From: JBBQXH01 sp963710975
GTDB taxonomy: Bacteria; Actinomycetota; Thermoleophilia; Gaiellales; Gaiellaceae
NCBI GenBank assembly: GCA_963710975.1
Contig: CAVQCG010000004.1
Location: 434,001 to 498,000, forward strand
Direction of reading: 5' to 3'
DNA length: 64,000 nucleotides
Positions 8,152 through 14,670 of the stretch are shown here, one piece after another. The position numbers were made by a program, and so were the translations under genes. Numbering within the stretch: position 1 is the first letter of the stretch; each line of letters begins with the position of its first letter. The notes below the pieces were generated by a model, which saw only the letters and a program-made list of their open reading frames with translations, was not told the DNA's origin and made no database searches.

Positions 8152-9598
8152 GGCGACTGATCCTACGCTTGTCGGCATCGACGTCGGGACGACGAGCGTC
8201 AAAGCGCTCGCGGTCACGCCGGACGGGAGCGTCGTCGGCCGCGCCGAGGTCGAGTATCCGCTCTCCACTCCGCGCCCCGGCTGGGCGGAGCAGCAGCCCG
8301 ACGACTGGTGGAAGGCGACGCAGACGGCGCTCCACCAGCTCGGCGCCCGGCACGTCGCCGGCATCGGCCTCTCAGGGCAGATGCACGGTCTCGTCGTCCT
8401 CGACGAGAAGCTGAGCGTCCTTCGCCCCGCCATTCTCTGGAACGATCAGCGGACGTCTGCAGAGTGCGCCGAGATCGAGGAGCGCGTCGGCCTCGAGCGT
8501 CTCATCAGGCTCACGGGAAACAGAGCGCTGACGGGGTTCACCGCGCCGAAGCTCCTGTGGCTCCGCAACAACGAAGTCGACGTCTACCGGCGGATCGCCC
8601 ACCTGCTCCTGCCGAAGGACTACGTCCGGTTGCGCCTGACCGGGGAGCGTGCGATCGACGTCGCGGACGCATCCGGGACGTTGCTCTTCGACGTCGCTCA
8701 TCGATGCTGGAGTACGGAGATGCTCGAGTTGCTGGAGCTCTCGCGCGACCCTCTGCCGCGAGTGCACGAGTCGCCGCAGGTCTCGGGTGAGACTCCGGCG
8801 GGAATCGCGGTTGCGGCCGGGGCCGGGGATCAGGCGGCAGGCGCGCTCGGCGTCGGTGTCGACCGGCCTGGTCCACTGTCGGTGCAACTCGGCACCTCGG
8901 GCGTCGTGTTCGCCGCCATGCCCTCGTTTCGGGCGGATCCCGAGGCGCGCGTCCACTCGTTCTGCCATGCGGTCCCCGGCGCGTGGCATGCGATGGGCGT
9001 GATGCTCTCCGCGGCGGGGTCGCTTCGCTGGCTCCGTGATGCGGTGGCTCCCGGTGCAGACTTCGCGGCCCTGACCACGGAGGCGGAGCGGTGGGAGCCC
9101 GGGGTGGAGGGGCTCACGTTCCTGCCGTACCTCGCCGGGGAACGCACGCCGCACGCCGACCCGGACGCCCGGGGCGCCTTCGTGGGCCTCTCGCTCCGCC
9201 ACGATCGCGGGGCGCTCGTCCGCGCCGTGCTCGAGGGGGTGGCGTTCGGGCTACGAGACTCGCTGGAGCTGCTGAAGGGTCTCGGGGTCGCGCCCGAGTC
9301 GGCGCGGGCGCTCGGTGGCGGCGCCCGGAGCGATGTCTGGCTTCGCATCGTTGCGTCCGTCCTCGGCATTCCGCTCGCGCGCGTCGCGGTGGAAGAGGGG
9401 GCCGCGTACGGCGCTGCGCTCCTCGGCGGGGTTGCGGGTGGCGTCTTCAGGGACGTGCACGAGGCGGTCGAGCGGTGCGTGCGCGAACGGGATGTCGTCG
9501 AGCCCGTTCCCGCCTGGCAGGAGGCCTACGCCGCCGGGTACGAGCGCTACCGCGCGCTCTATCCGGCGCTCGAGCCGTTCGAATCGCCTGCGGTCTGA
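8150..9598 (+). CDS. xylB: Xylulokinase (FGGY carbohydrate kinase)
   Basis: 482 residues, typical of XylB. It phosphorylates D-xylulose to xylulose 5-phosphate for the pentose phosphate pathway. The N-terminal FGGY domain starts GIDVGTTSVKALAV; the xylulokinase-type motif IGLSGQMHGLVVLD and the catalytic-Asp loop AGAGDQAAGALGVGV are present. The C-terminal domain has the adenosine motif GGGARSDVWLRIVA. Substrate preference is inferred from the SGQMHG motif. A weak AGGA lies 6 nt before the ATG. The gene probably acts with the isomerase-like gene at 5470. Confidence 0.9.
   Translation: MATDPTLVGIDVGTTSVKALAVTPDGSVVGRAEVEYPLSTPRPGWAEQQPDDWWKATQTALHQLGARHVAGIGLSGQMHGLVVLDEKLSVLRPAILWNDQRTSAECAEIEERVGLERLIRLTGNRALTGFTAPKLLWLRNNEVDVYRRIAHLLLPKDYVRLRLTGERAIDVADASGTLLFDVAHRCWSTEMLELLELSRDPLPRVHESPQVSGETPAGIAVAAGAGDQAAGALGVGVDRPGPLSVQLGTSGVVFAAMPSFRADPEARVHSFCHAVPGAWHAMGVMLSAAGSLRWLRDAVAPGADFAALTTEAERWEPGVEGLTFLPYLAGERTPHADPDARGAFVGLSLRHDRGALVRAVLEGVAFGLRDSLELLKGLGVAPESARALGGGARSDVWLRIVASVLGIPLARVAVEEGAAYGAALLGGVAGGVFRDVHEAVERCVRERDVVEPVPAWQEAYAAGYERYRALYPALEPFESPAV
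8152..8165 (-). promoter_or_regulatory. Near-leaderless promoter of the MBL-fold gene
   Basis: TAGGAT (8165-8160) and 8 nt to the ATG. The element lies inside the first codons of xylB on the opposite strand. Confidence 0.45.
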
Positions 9599-9972
9599 AG
9601 CCGGGAGCGTGCGTCTCGCCACTTCGGTGGCAGGTCCGCAGCCGCGACCGTCCAGCGGGCGCTTCGAAACCCCGGCTGTTCGGCCCGATAGCGACGCATC
9701 ACGCCGCGATGCGGCTCGCCCCGGGCGAACGCCGTCAACGACGCTGCGTCGCGCCAGACCGAAAGCGTCCAGAACTGCTTGCGCGTGAGGTGCGCGGACA
9801 CCGAGTAGCCAACAGCGCCGGACGAACCCTCGAGCTGGTCTGTCACCGTCCTCGTCGTTCGGAGAAACTCGGGAATGTCGTGGTAGCGCTCGAGCGGCAG
9901 GAACGTGACGATCGCGAGGTACTCGCGGTCGGGCTCGGTCTCGGCGAGTCGCTTCCACGGACTGGCGGGCAT
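9559..9972 (-). CDS. Dimeric alpha/beta-barrel (DUF3291/monooxygenase-like) protein
   Basis: 137 residues. The arrangement (YLAIVTFLPLERYHDIPEF at the start, KQFWTLSVWRDAASLTAFA in the middle, a histidine in the helix GEPHRGVMRRYR) is that of ABM/DUF3291-type ferredoxin-like barrels, some of which bind heme or act as cofactor-less monooxygenases. The substrate cannot be predicted. Its last 40 bp overlap the end of xylB convergently. TACGTT lies 11 nt upstream of the ATG, giving at most a very short leader. Confidence 0.55.
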   Translation of the reverse strand: MPASPWKRLAETEPDREYLAIVTFLPLERYHDIPEFLRTTRTVTDQLEGSSGAVGYSVSAHLTRKQFWTLSVWRDAASLTAFARGEPHRGVMRRYRAEQPGFRSARWTVAAADLPPKWRDARSRLQTAGDSNGSSAG

Positions 9973-10090
9973 GTCGGGTCAGGAACGTACCACCTTGGAG
10001 CCGGAAATCGGCGTCGGTGACCCTATAGGGGGATCTTGGTGCCGACGGGGGTTGCGCTTGTCGTGCGATGGCGTCACGCTTCGGAACCGG

Positions 10091-10468
10091 ATGTCCTACC
10101 GCCTCGCCGCCCTCTTCGTCGTCCTGGTGCTCGCCGCCGGAGGAATCGCATCGACTGCCTCGGCCAGCCGGCGCCCGTCGGCCGGCGAGAGGCAGGCGAT
10201 CCGAGCCTCGACCGACGCTTGGCTGAAGAAGAACCTCGAGCCGGCATTCCTGAAGAACACCGCGATCCTGCGCATACGCGTCTCGACCGCGAACCATCAG
10301 TACGCGCGAGTCGACATCTTGATCAAGCAGGTGGGGTACGACGCGATGCTCCTCCGCGCCACATCGAGGGGCTGGAAGGTCATCGACTTCGGATCGGGCG
10401 GCTTCGGCTGCAACCTGGCGCCACGGGCCGTCATGAAGGATCTCTTCGGCGGGTGCGTGGCCTCGTGA
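10091..10468 (+). CDS. Small secreted protein, paralogue A
   Basis: 125 residues. A signal peptide (MSYRLAALFVVLVLAAGG to about residue 26, cleavage near ASA) precedes a roughly 100-residue domain. That domain has an N-terminal helix (GERQAIRASTDAWL), strands (ILRIRVSTANHQYARV), GWKVIDFG and two cysteines near the end. The next gene encodes a clear paralogue with the same order of motifs. I do not recognise the family. CTATAGGG at 10023-10030 is a possible promoter. Confidence 0.75.
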   Translation: MSYRLAALFVVLVLAAGGIASTASASRRPSAGERQAIRASTDAWLKKNLEPAFLKNTAILRIRVSTANHQYARVDILIKQVGYDAMLLRATSRGWKVIDFGSGGFGCNLAPRAVMKDLFGGCVAS

Positions 10469-10479
10469 GGTGGGGTGCC

Positions 10480-10854
10480 GTGAGGATTCTCGTGATCGCC
10501 GCTCTGACGGCGGGCCTGCTCGGCGCGCTTGCCGGCACGGCGGCCGCGAAGCGTCCCCCGAAGCCGGGGGAGAGAAGCGCGATCCGGGCGACGTGGGCCG
10601 CATTCCTCGCGATGCCCGACTCCCCGGCTGCGCCTGACGACCGGATCACGAGGATCTGGATCTCGACCGCCAACACGAGCTACGCGCGGATCAACCTCGG
10701 ATCGCCGACGGTCGGACCCTCGACGGCACTGCTCAGGAAGCGGCCGTCCGGCTGGCGCGTCACGCAGTTCGGGACAGCGGACTTCCCCTGCGGTGCTGCG
10801 CCGGCGAAGGTCTGGAAAGACCTGTACGGCGCCGGGTTCTGCGTGAAGTCCTAG
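10480..10854 (+). CDS. Small secreted protein, paralogue B
   Basis: 124 residues from the GTG at 10480. The signal peptide is RILVIAALTAGLLGALAGTAAA. The mature part aligns with the preceding gene: GERSAIRATWAAFL, RIWISTANTSYARI, GWRVTQFGTADFPC, and a second cysteine near the C-terminus. The two paralogues are 11 bp apart, so this looks like a local duplication in one transcript. The paired cysteines suggest an extracytoplasmic disulfide. Function unknown. Confidence 0.75.
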   Translation: MRILVIAALTAGLLGALAGTAAAKRPPKPGERSAIRATWAAFLAMPDSPAAPDDRITRIWISTANTSYARINLGSPTVGPSTALLRKRPSGWRVTQFGTADFPCGAAPAKVWKDLYGAGFCVKS

Positions 10855-10864
10855 AGCCCAGATC

Positions 10865-11917
10865 TCATCCGAGCTGCAGCTGGCGGTACGGGTCGAGGTT
10901 CGAGACCCCGACCCCGACGAGGCGCAGGGCTCCCGGCCGGTCGTCGAGCGCGCGGTCGAGGAGGGAGCAAGCGAGCTCGCCGATCTGCGCCGGGTCGTCG
11001 ATTCCGACCGGCAGTGACTGAGATCGACTCCTGATCGAGAAGTCGGTGTAGCGCACCTTGGTCGTGACGGTGCGGGCCGAGAGCATCGACTCCGACAGGC
11101 GGGCAGCCACTCGCTCGGCCATCTGGCGCAGCTCCCCGTGGAGCTCCGCGCGGTCGGTGACGTCGCGCTCGAATGTCTCCTCCGTTGAGATCGAGATCGT
11201 CTCGCCCTCCGTCTCGAGCGGTCGCGGATCGATCCCGCGCGCTCGGTCGCGGAGCAGCCGGCCGACCTTCCCGGGCAGAAGGCGGCCGAGCTCGCCGTCT
11301 GTCAGCCCCGCGAGCCCGCCGACGGTCTCGATTCCGGCAGCCGCAAGGCGCCCCTCGGCGCGCGGGCCGACGCCGGGCAGGAGGCGGACGTCGAACGGCT
11401 CGAGGAACGCTGCCTCACGCCCCGGCAGGACGACCATCAGCCCCCCGGGCTTCCGGCGATCGCTCGCGACCTTGGCGACCACCTTGCACGTCGCGACGCC
11501 GAGCGACGCCGAGAGGCTCGTGGTCGCTCGAACCGCTGCCTGCACCGCTTCGGCGACGACCCGCGCGCGGGCGAAGTCCTTCGCTACCTCACCGACGTCG
11601 AGGTATCCCTCGTCGAGGCCGGTGCGCTCGACCGTCGGACACACCTCTCGAACCGCTGTCCAGACGGCCCGGGAGTACGCCGAGTACAGGCTATGGCGGG
11701 GTCGGACGAACACTGCCTGTGGGCAGCGCCGCCGCGCCTCTGCGCAACTCATCGCCGAATGGATGCCGTAGCGCCGCGCGACGTAGTTCGCCGTAGCGAC
11801 GACTCCGCGCCCGCGCGGATCTCCTCCGACGACGAGCGGCTTCGTTCGAAGCTCCGGTTGCTCCAGCTCCTCGACTGCCGCGAAGAAAGCGTCGAGGTCG
11901 AGGTGCGCGACGATCAC
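10865..11917 (-). CDS. dinB: DNA polymerase IV (Y-family)
   Basis: 350 residues. It starts VIVAHLDLDAFFAAVEE, the first catalytic Asp motif of Y-family polymerases. GLDEGYLDV replaces the usual SxDExYLD and holds the second and third acidic residues. A helix-hairpin-helix thumb (LLPGVGPRAEGRLAAAGI) and a little-finger domain follow. The C-terminal YRQLQLG resembles a QLxL-type beta-clamp-binding peptide. It performs translesion synthesis past damaged bases. GTG at 11917 is preferred for the upstream GGAG, with GTG at 11923 as an alternative. TAGGCT at 11951-11946 is a plausible -10. Confidence 0.93.
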   Translation of the reverse strand: MIVAHLDLDAFFAAVEELEQPELRTKPLVVGGDPRGRGVVATANYVARRYGIHSAMSCAEARRRCPQAVFVRPRHSLYSAYSRAVWTAVREVCPTVERTGLDEGYLDVGEVAKDFARARVVAEAVQAAVRATTSLSASLGVATCKVVAKVASDRRKPGGLMVVLPGREAAFLEPFDVRLLPGVGPRAEGRLAAAGIETVGGLAGLTDGELGRLLPGKVGRLLRDRARGIDPRPLETEGETISISTEETFERDVTDRAELHGELRQMAERVAARLSESMLSARTVTTKVRYTDFSIRSRSQSLPVGIDDPAQIGELACSLLDRALDDRPGALRLVGVGVSNLDPYRQLQLG

Positions 11918-12012
11918 CGGCACTCCGGGCTTGCGCGCTGCCGGTAGCCTAGAGCCATCGAACCAGTATGCACAGCGGGTCCGACGCGGAAATCCGATCA
12001 CTCGGCCCGTCC

Positions 12013-12030
12013 GTATCCGGTGACGGATAC
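12013..12030. promoter_or_regulatory. Inverted repeat upstream of the cupredoxin gene
   Basis: GTATCC, 6-nt spacer, GGATAC. The arms are perfect and end 17 bp before the start codon, just ahead of the Shine-Dalgarno sequence. It could be an operator or a small leader hairpin; no regulator is identified. Confidence 0.35.
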
Positions 12031-12047
12031 CAACTGAAAGGAGCTCC

Positions 12048-12404
12048 ATGCGTCGGTCGATCGCACTCGCTCTCGTGGCCCTCGTCGTCGTTGCCCTCGT
12101 AGCCGTCGGTGCCGCCCAGGGCGCCCCGAGCAAGGTGAAGGGAACGCTGAACGGGACCGTGGGCCCCGGCTTCACGATCACGCTCTCGAAGAAGAGCGTG
12201 AAGGCGGGCAAGTACAAGTTCGTCATCAAGGACAAGTCTTCGATCCACAACTTCCACCTGAGCGGCCCGGGCGGCATCAACGTGAAGACGTCCGTCGCCA
12301 AGACCGGCACGACGACGTGGACGCTCACGCTGAAGAAGGGCACCTACAAGTTCCGCTGCGACCCACATGCGAGCACGATGAAGGGAACGCTGAAAGTCAC
12401 CTGA
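12048..12404 (+). CDS. Secreted cupredoxin-like copper protein
   Basis: 118 residues with a signal peptide (about 1-26, ending in AQGAP). The plastocyanin-like domain shows a probable type-1 copper site: His in SSIHNFHL, and the Cys-x2-His-x3-Met set in FRCDPHASTM near the C-terminus. Such proteins carry electrons or buffer copper outside the membrane. A strong Shine-Dalgarno sequence (AAAGGAG) precedes the ATG. The gene stands alone between dinB and a lipoprotein gene, and a terminator hairpin follows. Confidence 0.85.
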   Translation: MRRSIALALVALVVVALVAVGAAQGAPSKVKGTLNGTVGPGFTITLSKKSVKAGKYKFVIKDKSSIHNFHLSGPGGINVKTSVAKTGTTTWTLTLKKGTYKFRCDPHASTMKGTLKVT

Positions 12405-12427
12405 GCCGTAGCGTCCTGGAGGGAATC

Positions 12428-12451
12428 GGGGGCCGGCTCTGACCGGCCCCC
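12428..12451. terminator. GC-rich hairpin between convergent genes
   Basis: GGGGGCCGG (12428-12436), 6-nt loop, CCGGCCCCC (12443-12451): a perfect 9-bp stem between the cupredoxin stop and the lipoprotein stop. No T-run follows on either strand, so it may be a U-less terminator working in both directions. Confidence 0.6.
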
Positions 12452-12465
12452 GGTGGTTCCGGGGA

Positions 12466-12825
12466 TCAATCCACGGTAAGGACATCGCCGTCGAGCGTTC
12501 CGCTCACGGTGATGTCCCGCTCCGACCAGGTGACCTGTGCAAGGGACGGGTCGTTGGTCTTCGTCAGCCCGTCGACTGTCGCGAGGTCGAGCCCTTCGAC
12601 GACGATCGACGGCTCGCCGCACTGCGGCGGATAGGACTCGAGAACGCCGCTGCAGAGCCTCACTGGCTTCCCTTCGGGCGCGACGAGGAATCCCTTGACG
12701 GACACAGAGCCCGTGGCGTCCTTCGCCTGATCCACCGTCAGGATCTTGCCGCCGGAGCCGTCGCAGCCAGTGAGGGCCAACGAAAGGACGAGCACGGTGG
12801 CGAGCAGCGCCGTACGGGCCGTCAT
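12466..12825 (-). CDS. Small lipoprotein of unknown function
   Basis: 119 residues. The N-terminus (MTARTALLATVLVLSLALTGC) is a lipoprotein signal with lipobox LTGC, lipidated Cys near 21. The mature part contains KILTVDQAKDATGSVSVKGFLV, two cysteines (RLCSGVL, PPQCGEP) and a late SGTLDGDVLTVD. The cysteines may form a disulfide. A Shine-Dalgarno-like GGGAG lies upstream. I do not recognise a family. The hairpin-element cluster at 12918 lies just upstream of it. Confidence 0.75.
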   Translation of the reverse strand: MTARTALLATVLVLSLALTGCDGSGGKILTVDQAKDATGSVSVKGFLVAPEGKPVRLCSGVLESYPPQCGEPSIVVEGLDLATVDGLTKTNDPSLAQVTWSERDITVSGTLDGDVLTVD

Positions 12826-12917
12826 GAAGCGCTCCCGTTTCCCGTGCACGCTTGTTCGACGGCGGAGCGACTCGGATGGTTCCCGACCATGCACTCGGGG
12901 AGGGTCGTTCCTTCGGG

Positions 12918-13080
12918 GATACGGGCCTTCGGCCCTGGACTTCGCGCCCTGGCGGCCTGCGGCCGCGCGCTGCGCGCCGCCTTCGGCGGCTTGCTTCGCG
13001 GGGGATACGCGGCTTGCCGGCTGGACTTCGCCTGGCGGCCTGCGGCCGCGGGCGCTGCGCGCCGCCTTCGGCGGCTTACG
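12918..13080 (+). repeat. Modular three-hairpin element, locus A (two copies)
   Basis: Two 77-bp copies (12918-12994 and 13004-13080). Each has GATAC, a first stem (GGGCC-TTC-GGCCC in copy 1, degraded in copy 2), a CTTCGC spacer, the constant stem GCGGCC-TGC-GGCCGC, the core GCTGCGC, and a third stem GCCGCC-TTC-GGCGGC ending in TTGC or TTAC. The end of copy 2 contains the stop codon of mec. Same family as the elements at 18121, 38520 and 49198. Confidence 0.75.
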
Positions 13081-13444
13081 CGAGCTCCAGCGGGTCGATG
13101 CGGCCGTCACTGATTGTCCACGCAGCCAGCTCGCCGCTTCGAACGGTGAGGATCACGTACGGCCGCCCCGCCCAGAGCCCGATGTTCTCGACGTCGGTGC
13201 GCGAGGGCCGTGGCGGGCTGGAGAGGTGCGAGTGGAAGACGGCCAGCTCGTAGCCCTCGTCCTCGAGGAACCAGACATCAGGGCTGGCCTCGAGCTCGAA
13301 CCGATACGGGCTGGCAGCGGCGTTCCGCGCCGGGATGTAGCGCTCGGCAACGCCGCTCTTGAGCGCGATGAGGCCGCACGCCTCGTTCGGCTGTTCCGCC
13401 TCGGCGTGCTCGACGAGTGACGAGCGTACGCCGGCCGGAATCAC
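13076..13444 (-). CDS. mec: JAMM/MPN peptidase, Mec-type CysO-cysteine peptidase
   Basis: 122 residues from the GTG at 13444. The full JAMM zinc motif is visible: Glu21 in NEACGLI, His71-Ser-His73, then Ser81 and Asp84 (HSH-x7-S-x2-D). In Mycobacterium tuberculosis the homologue Mec removes cysteine from the C-terminus of the sulfur carrier CysO. The start forms a GTGA overlap with the cysO::cysM stop, so it is the last gene of a coupled operon. Because CysO here is fused to CysM, this peptidase might also be needed to expose the carrier's Gly-Gly end (inference). The last codons lie within a repeat element. Confidence 0.9.
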   Translation of the reverse strand: MIPAGVRSSLVEHAEAEQPNEACGLIALKSGVAERYIPARNAAASPYRFELEASPDVWFLEDEGYELAVFHSHLSSPPRPSRTDVENIGLWAGRPYVILTVRSGELAAWTISDGRIDPLELA

Positions 13445-14670
13445 CACCAGACGCGATCCTCCATCGACCGTTCGACGTCCTCGAGAGGCTCCGTCCAGAA
13501 CGAGGCCGAGAGATATTTCCAACCACCGTCCGCGAGAACCGTGACGACGACGCCCTCGTCGAGCTCGCTGGCGATCAGCTGCGCGACGTGAACGGCCGCG
13601 CCGCAGGAGACTCCGGCAAAGATTCCTTCGCGGTCGAGGAGCTGTCTCACTCCGCGCACGGCGTCTTCGTTCGAGACGAGGATCTTGCGGTCGAGCTTTC
13701 CGATGTCGAGGATCGGTGGCGTGTAGCCGTCTTCGAGCGAGCGGAGACCCATGACCGGGTCGCCCTGGAGGGGCTCGGCGGCGACGATCTGGATGTCCGG
13801 GAACGACTCGCGCAACCGCTCCCCGCTTCCCATGAGCGTGCCGCCGGTGCCGAGGCCGGCGACGAAGGCGTCGACCCGCGGGAGCGCTTCGGCGATCTCG
13901 GCACCCGTGCCCTCGTAGTGGGCACGCGGATTCGCCTCGTTCGCGTACTGGAACGGCATGTAGTACTTCGGCTCGCGCTCGGCCATCTGGAGGGCGAGCC
14001 GCACTGCGCCGTTCGACCCTTCGGAGGCGGGAGAGAAGACGACCTTCGCCCCGAACAGCTCGAGGAGACGGATCCGCTCGGGTGTCGAGTTCTCCGGCAT
14101 GACACAGGTGAGCGTGTAGCCCTTGACCTTCGCGACCATCGCGAGGGAGATTCCCGTGTTGCCGCTCGTCGGCTCGAGAAGCTCCCGGCCGGGAACGAGC
14201 TCGCCGTTCGCCTCGGCCGTCTCGATCATGGTCTTTGCGACGCGATCCTTGATCGAGCCGGTCGGGTTCTGCCCCTCGAGCTTCGCGTAGATCTTGACGT
14301 TCGGGTTCGGGGAGAGGTGGGAGAGCTCGACGAGCGGCGTCGAGCCGACGAGATCGAGCACACTCGACGCGACCGCCGGCGCACGGCGCTCGACGGGAAC
14401 CTGGCCGCCGGCCATGGCCGGGAGCAGGATCACCGTCGCCCCGTCTGCCACGGGCGTGTCGAGGCCCTGGAGCGTCCGGACGTCTTCGTTGTTCAGGTAG
14501 ACGTTCACGAACGGTGCGATGTCGCCGTTGTCGAGCACCTGCGCGCCGAGCCCGGGAAAGCGCGACGCGAGATCGTCGAGCACCTCGCGCATCGTCGCGC
14601 CGCCGGCCTCGACCTCACGGACGCCGCCGACCTCGGCGCGGAGCGTCGGGGGAATACGAACCTTCGTCAT
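13441..14670 (-). CDS. cysM: Fusion of sulfur carrier CysO and O-phosphoserine sulfhydrylase-type CysM
   Basis: 409 residues in one uninterrupted frame. Residues 1-89 are a MoaD/ThiS-type ubiquitin-like carrier closely matching CysO (KVRIPPTLRAEVGG, FVNVYLNNEDVR) and reaching the hallmark end LLPAMAGG at Gly88-Gly89. Instead of stopping, the frame continues through a short linker (about 90-103) into a fold-type II PLP enzyme: VLDLVGSTPLVEL, PLP Lys141 in PTGSIKDR, EPTSGNTGIS, GLGTGGTLMGSG. CysM joins O-phosphoserine with sulfur delivered as CysO thiocarboxylate, which needs a free Gly-Gly carboxylate. No stop or Shine-Dalgarno sequence separates the domains; a GTG at VLDLVG could be an internal start. 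The ATG overlaps the moeZ stop (ATGA). Confidence 0.9.
   Translation of the reverse strand: MTKVRIPPTLRAEVGGVREVEAGGATMREVLDDLASRFPGLGAQVLDNGDIAPFVNVYLNNEDVRTLQGLDTPVADGATVILLPAMAGGQVPVERRAPAVASSVLDLVGSTPLVELSHLSPNPNVKIYAKLEGQNPTGSIKDRVAKTMIETAEANGELVPGRELLEPTSGNTGISLAMVAKVKGYTLTCVMPENSTPERIRLLELFGAKVVFSPASEGSNGAVRLALQMAEREPKYYMPFQYANEANPRAHYEGTGAEIAEALPRVDAFVAGLGTGGTLMGSGERLRESFPDIQIVAAEPLQGDPVMGLRSLEDGYTPPILDIGKLDRKILVSNEDAVRGVRQLLDREGIFAGVSCGAAVHVAQLIASELDEGVVVTVLADGGWKYLSASFWTEPLEDVERSMEDRVWW

Noticed and set aside
14338..14365. Separate cysM gene starting at the internal GTG of VLDLVG
   Set aside because: There is no Shine-Dalgarno sequence or TANNNT at leaderless spacing before it and no stop after CysO, so a single fusion frame is annotated; internal initiation remains possible.
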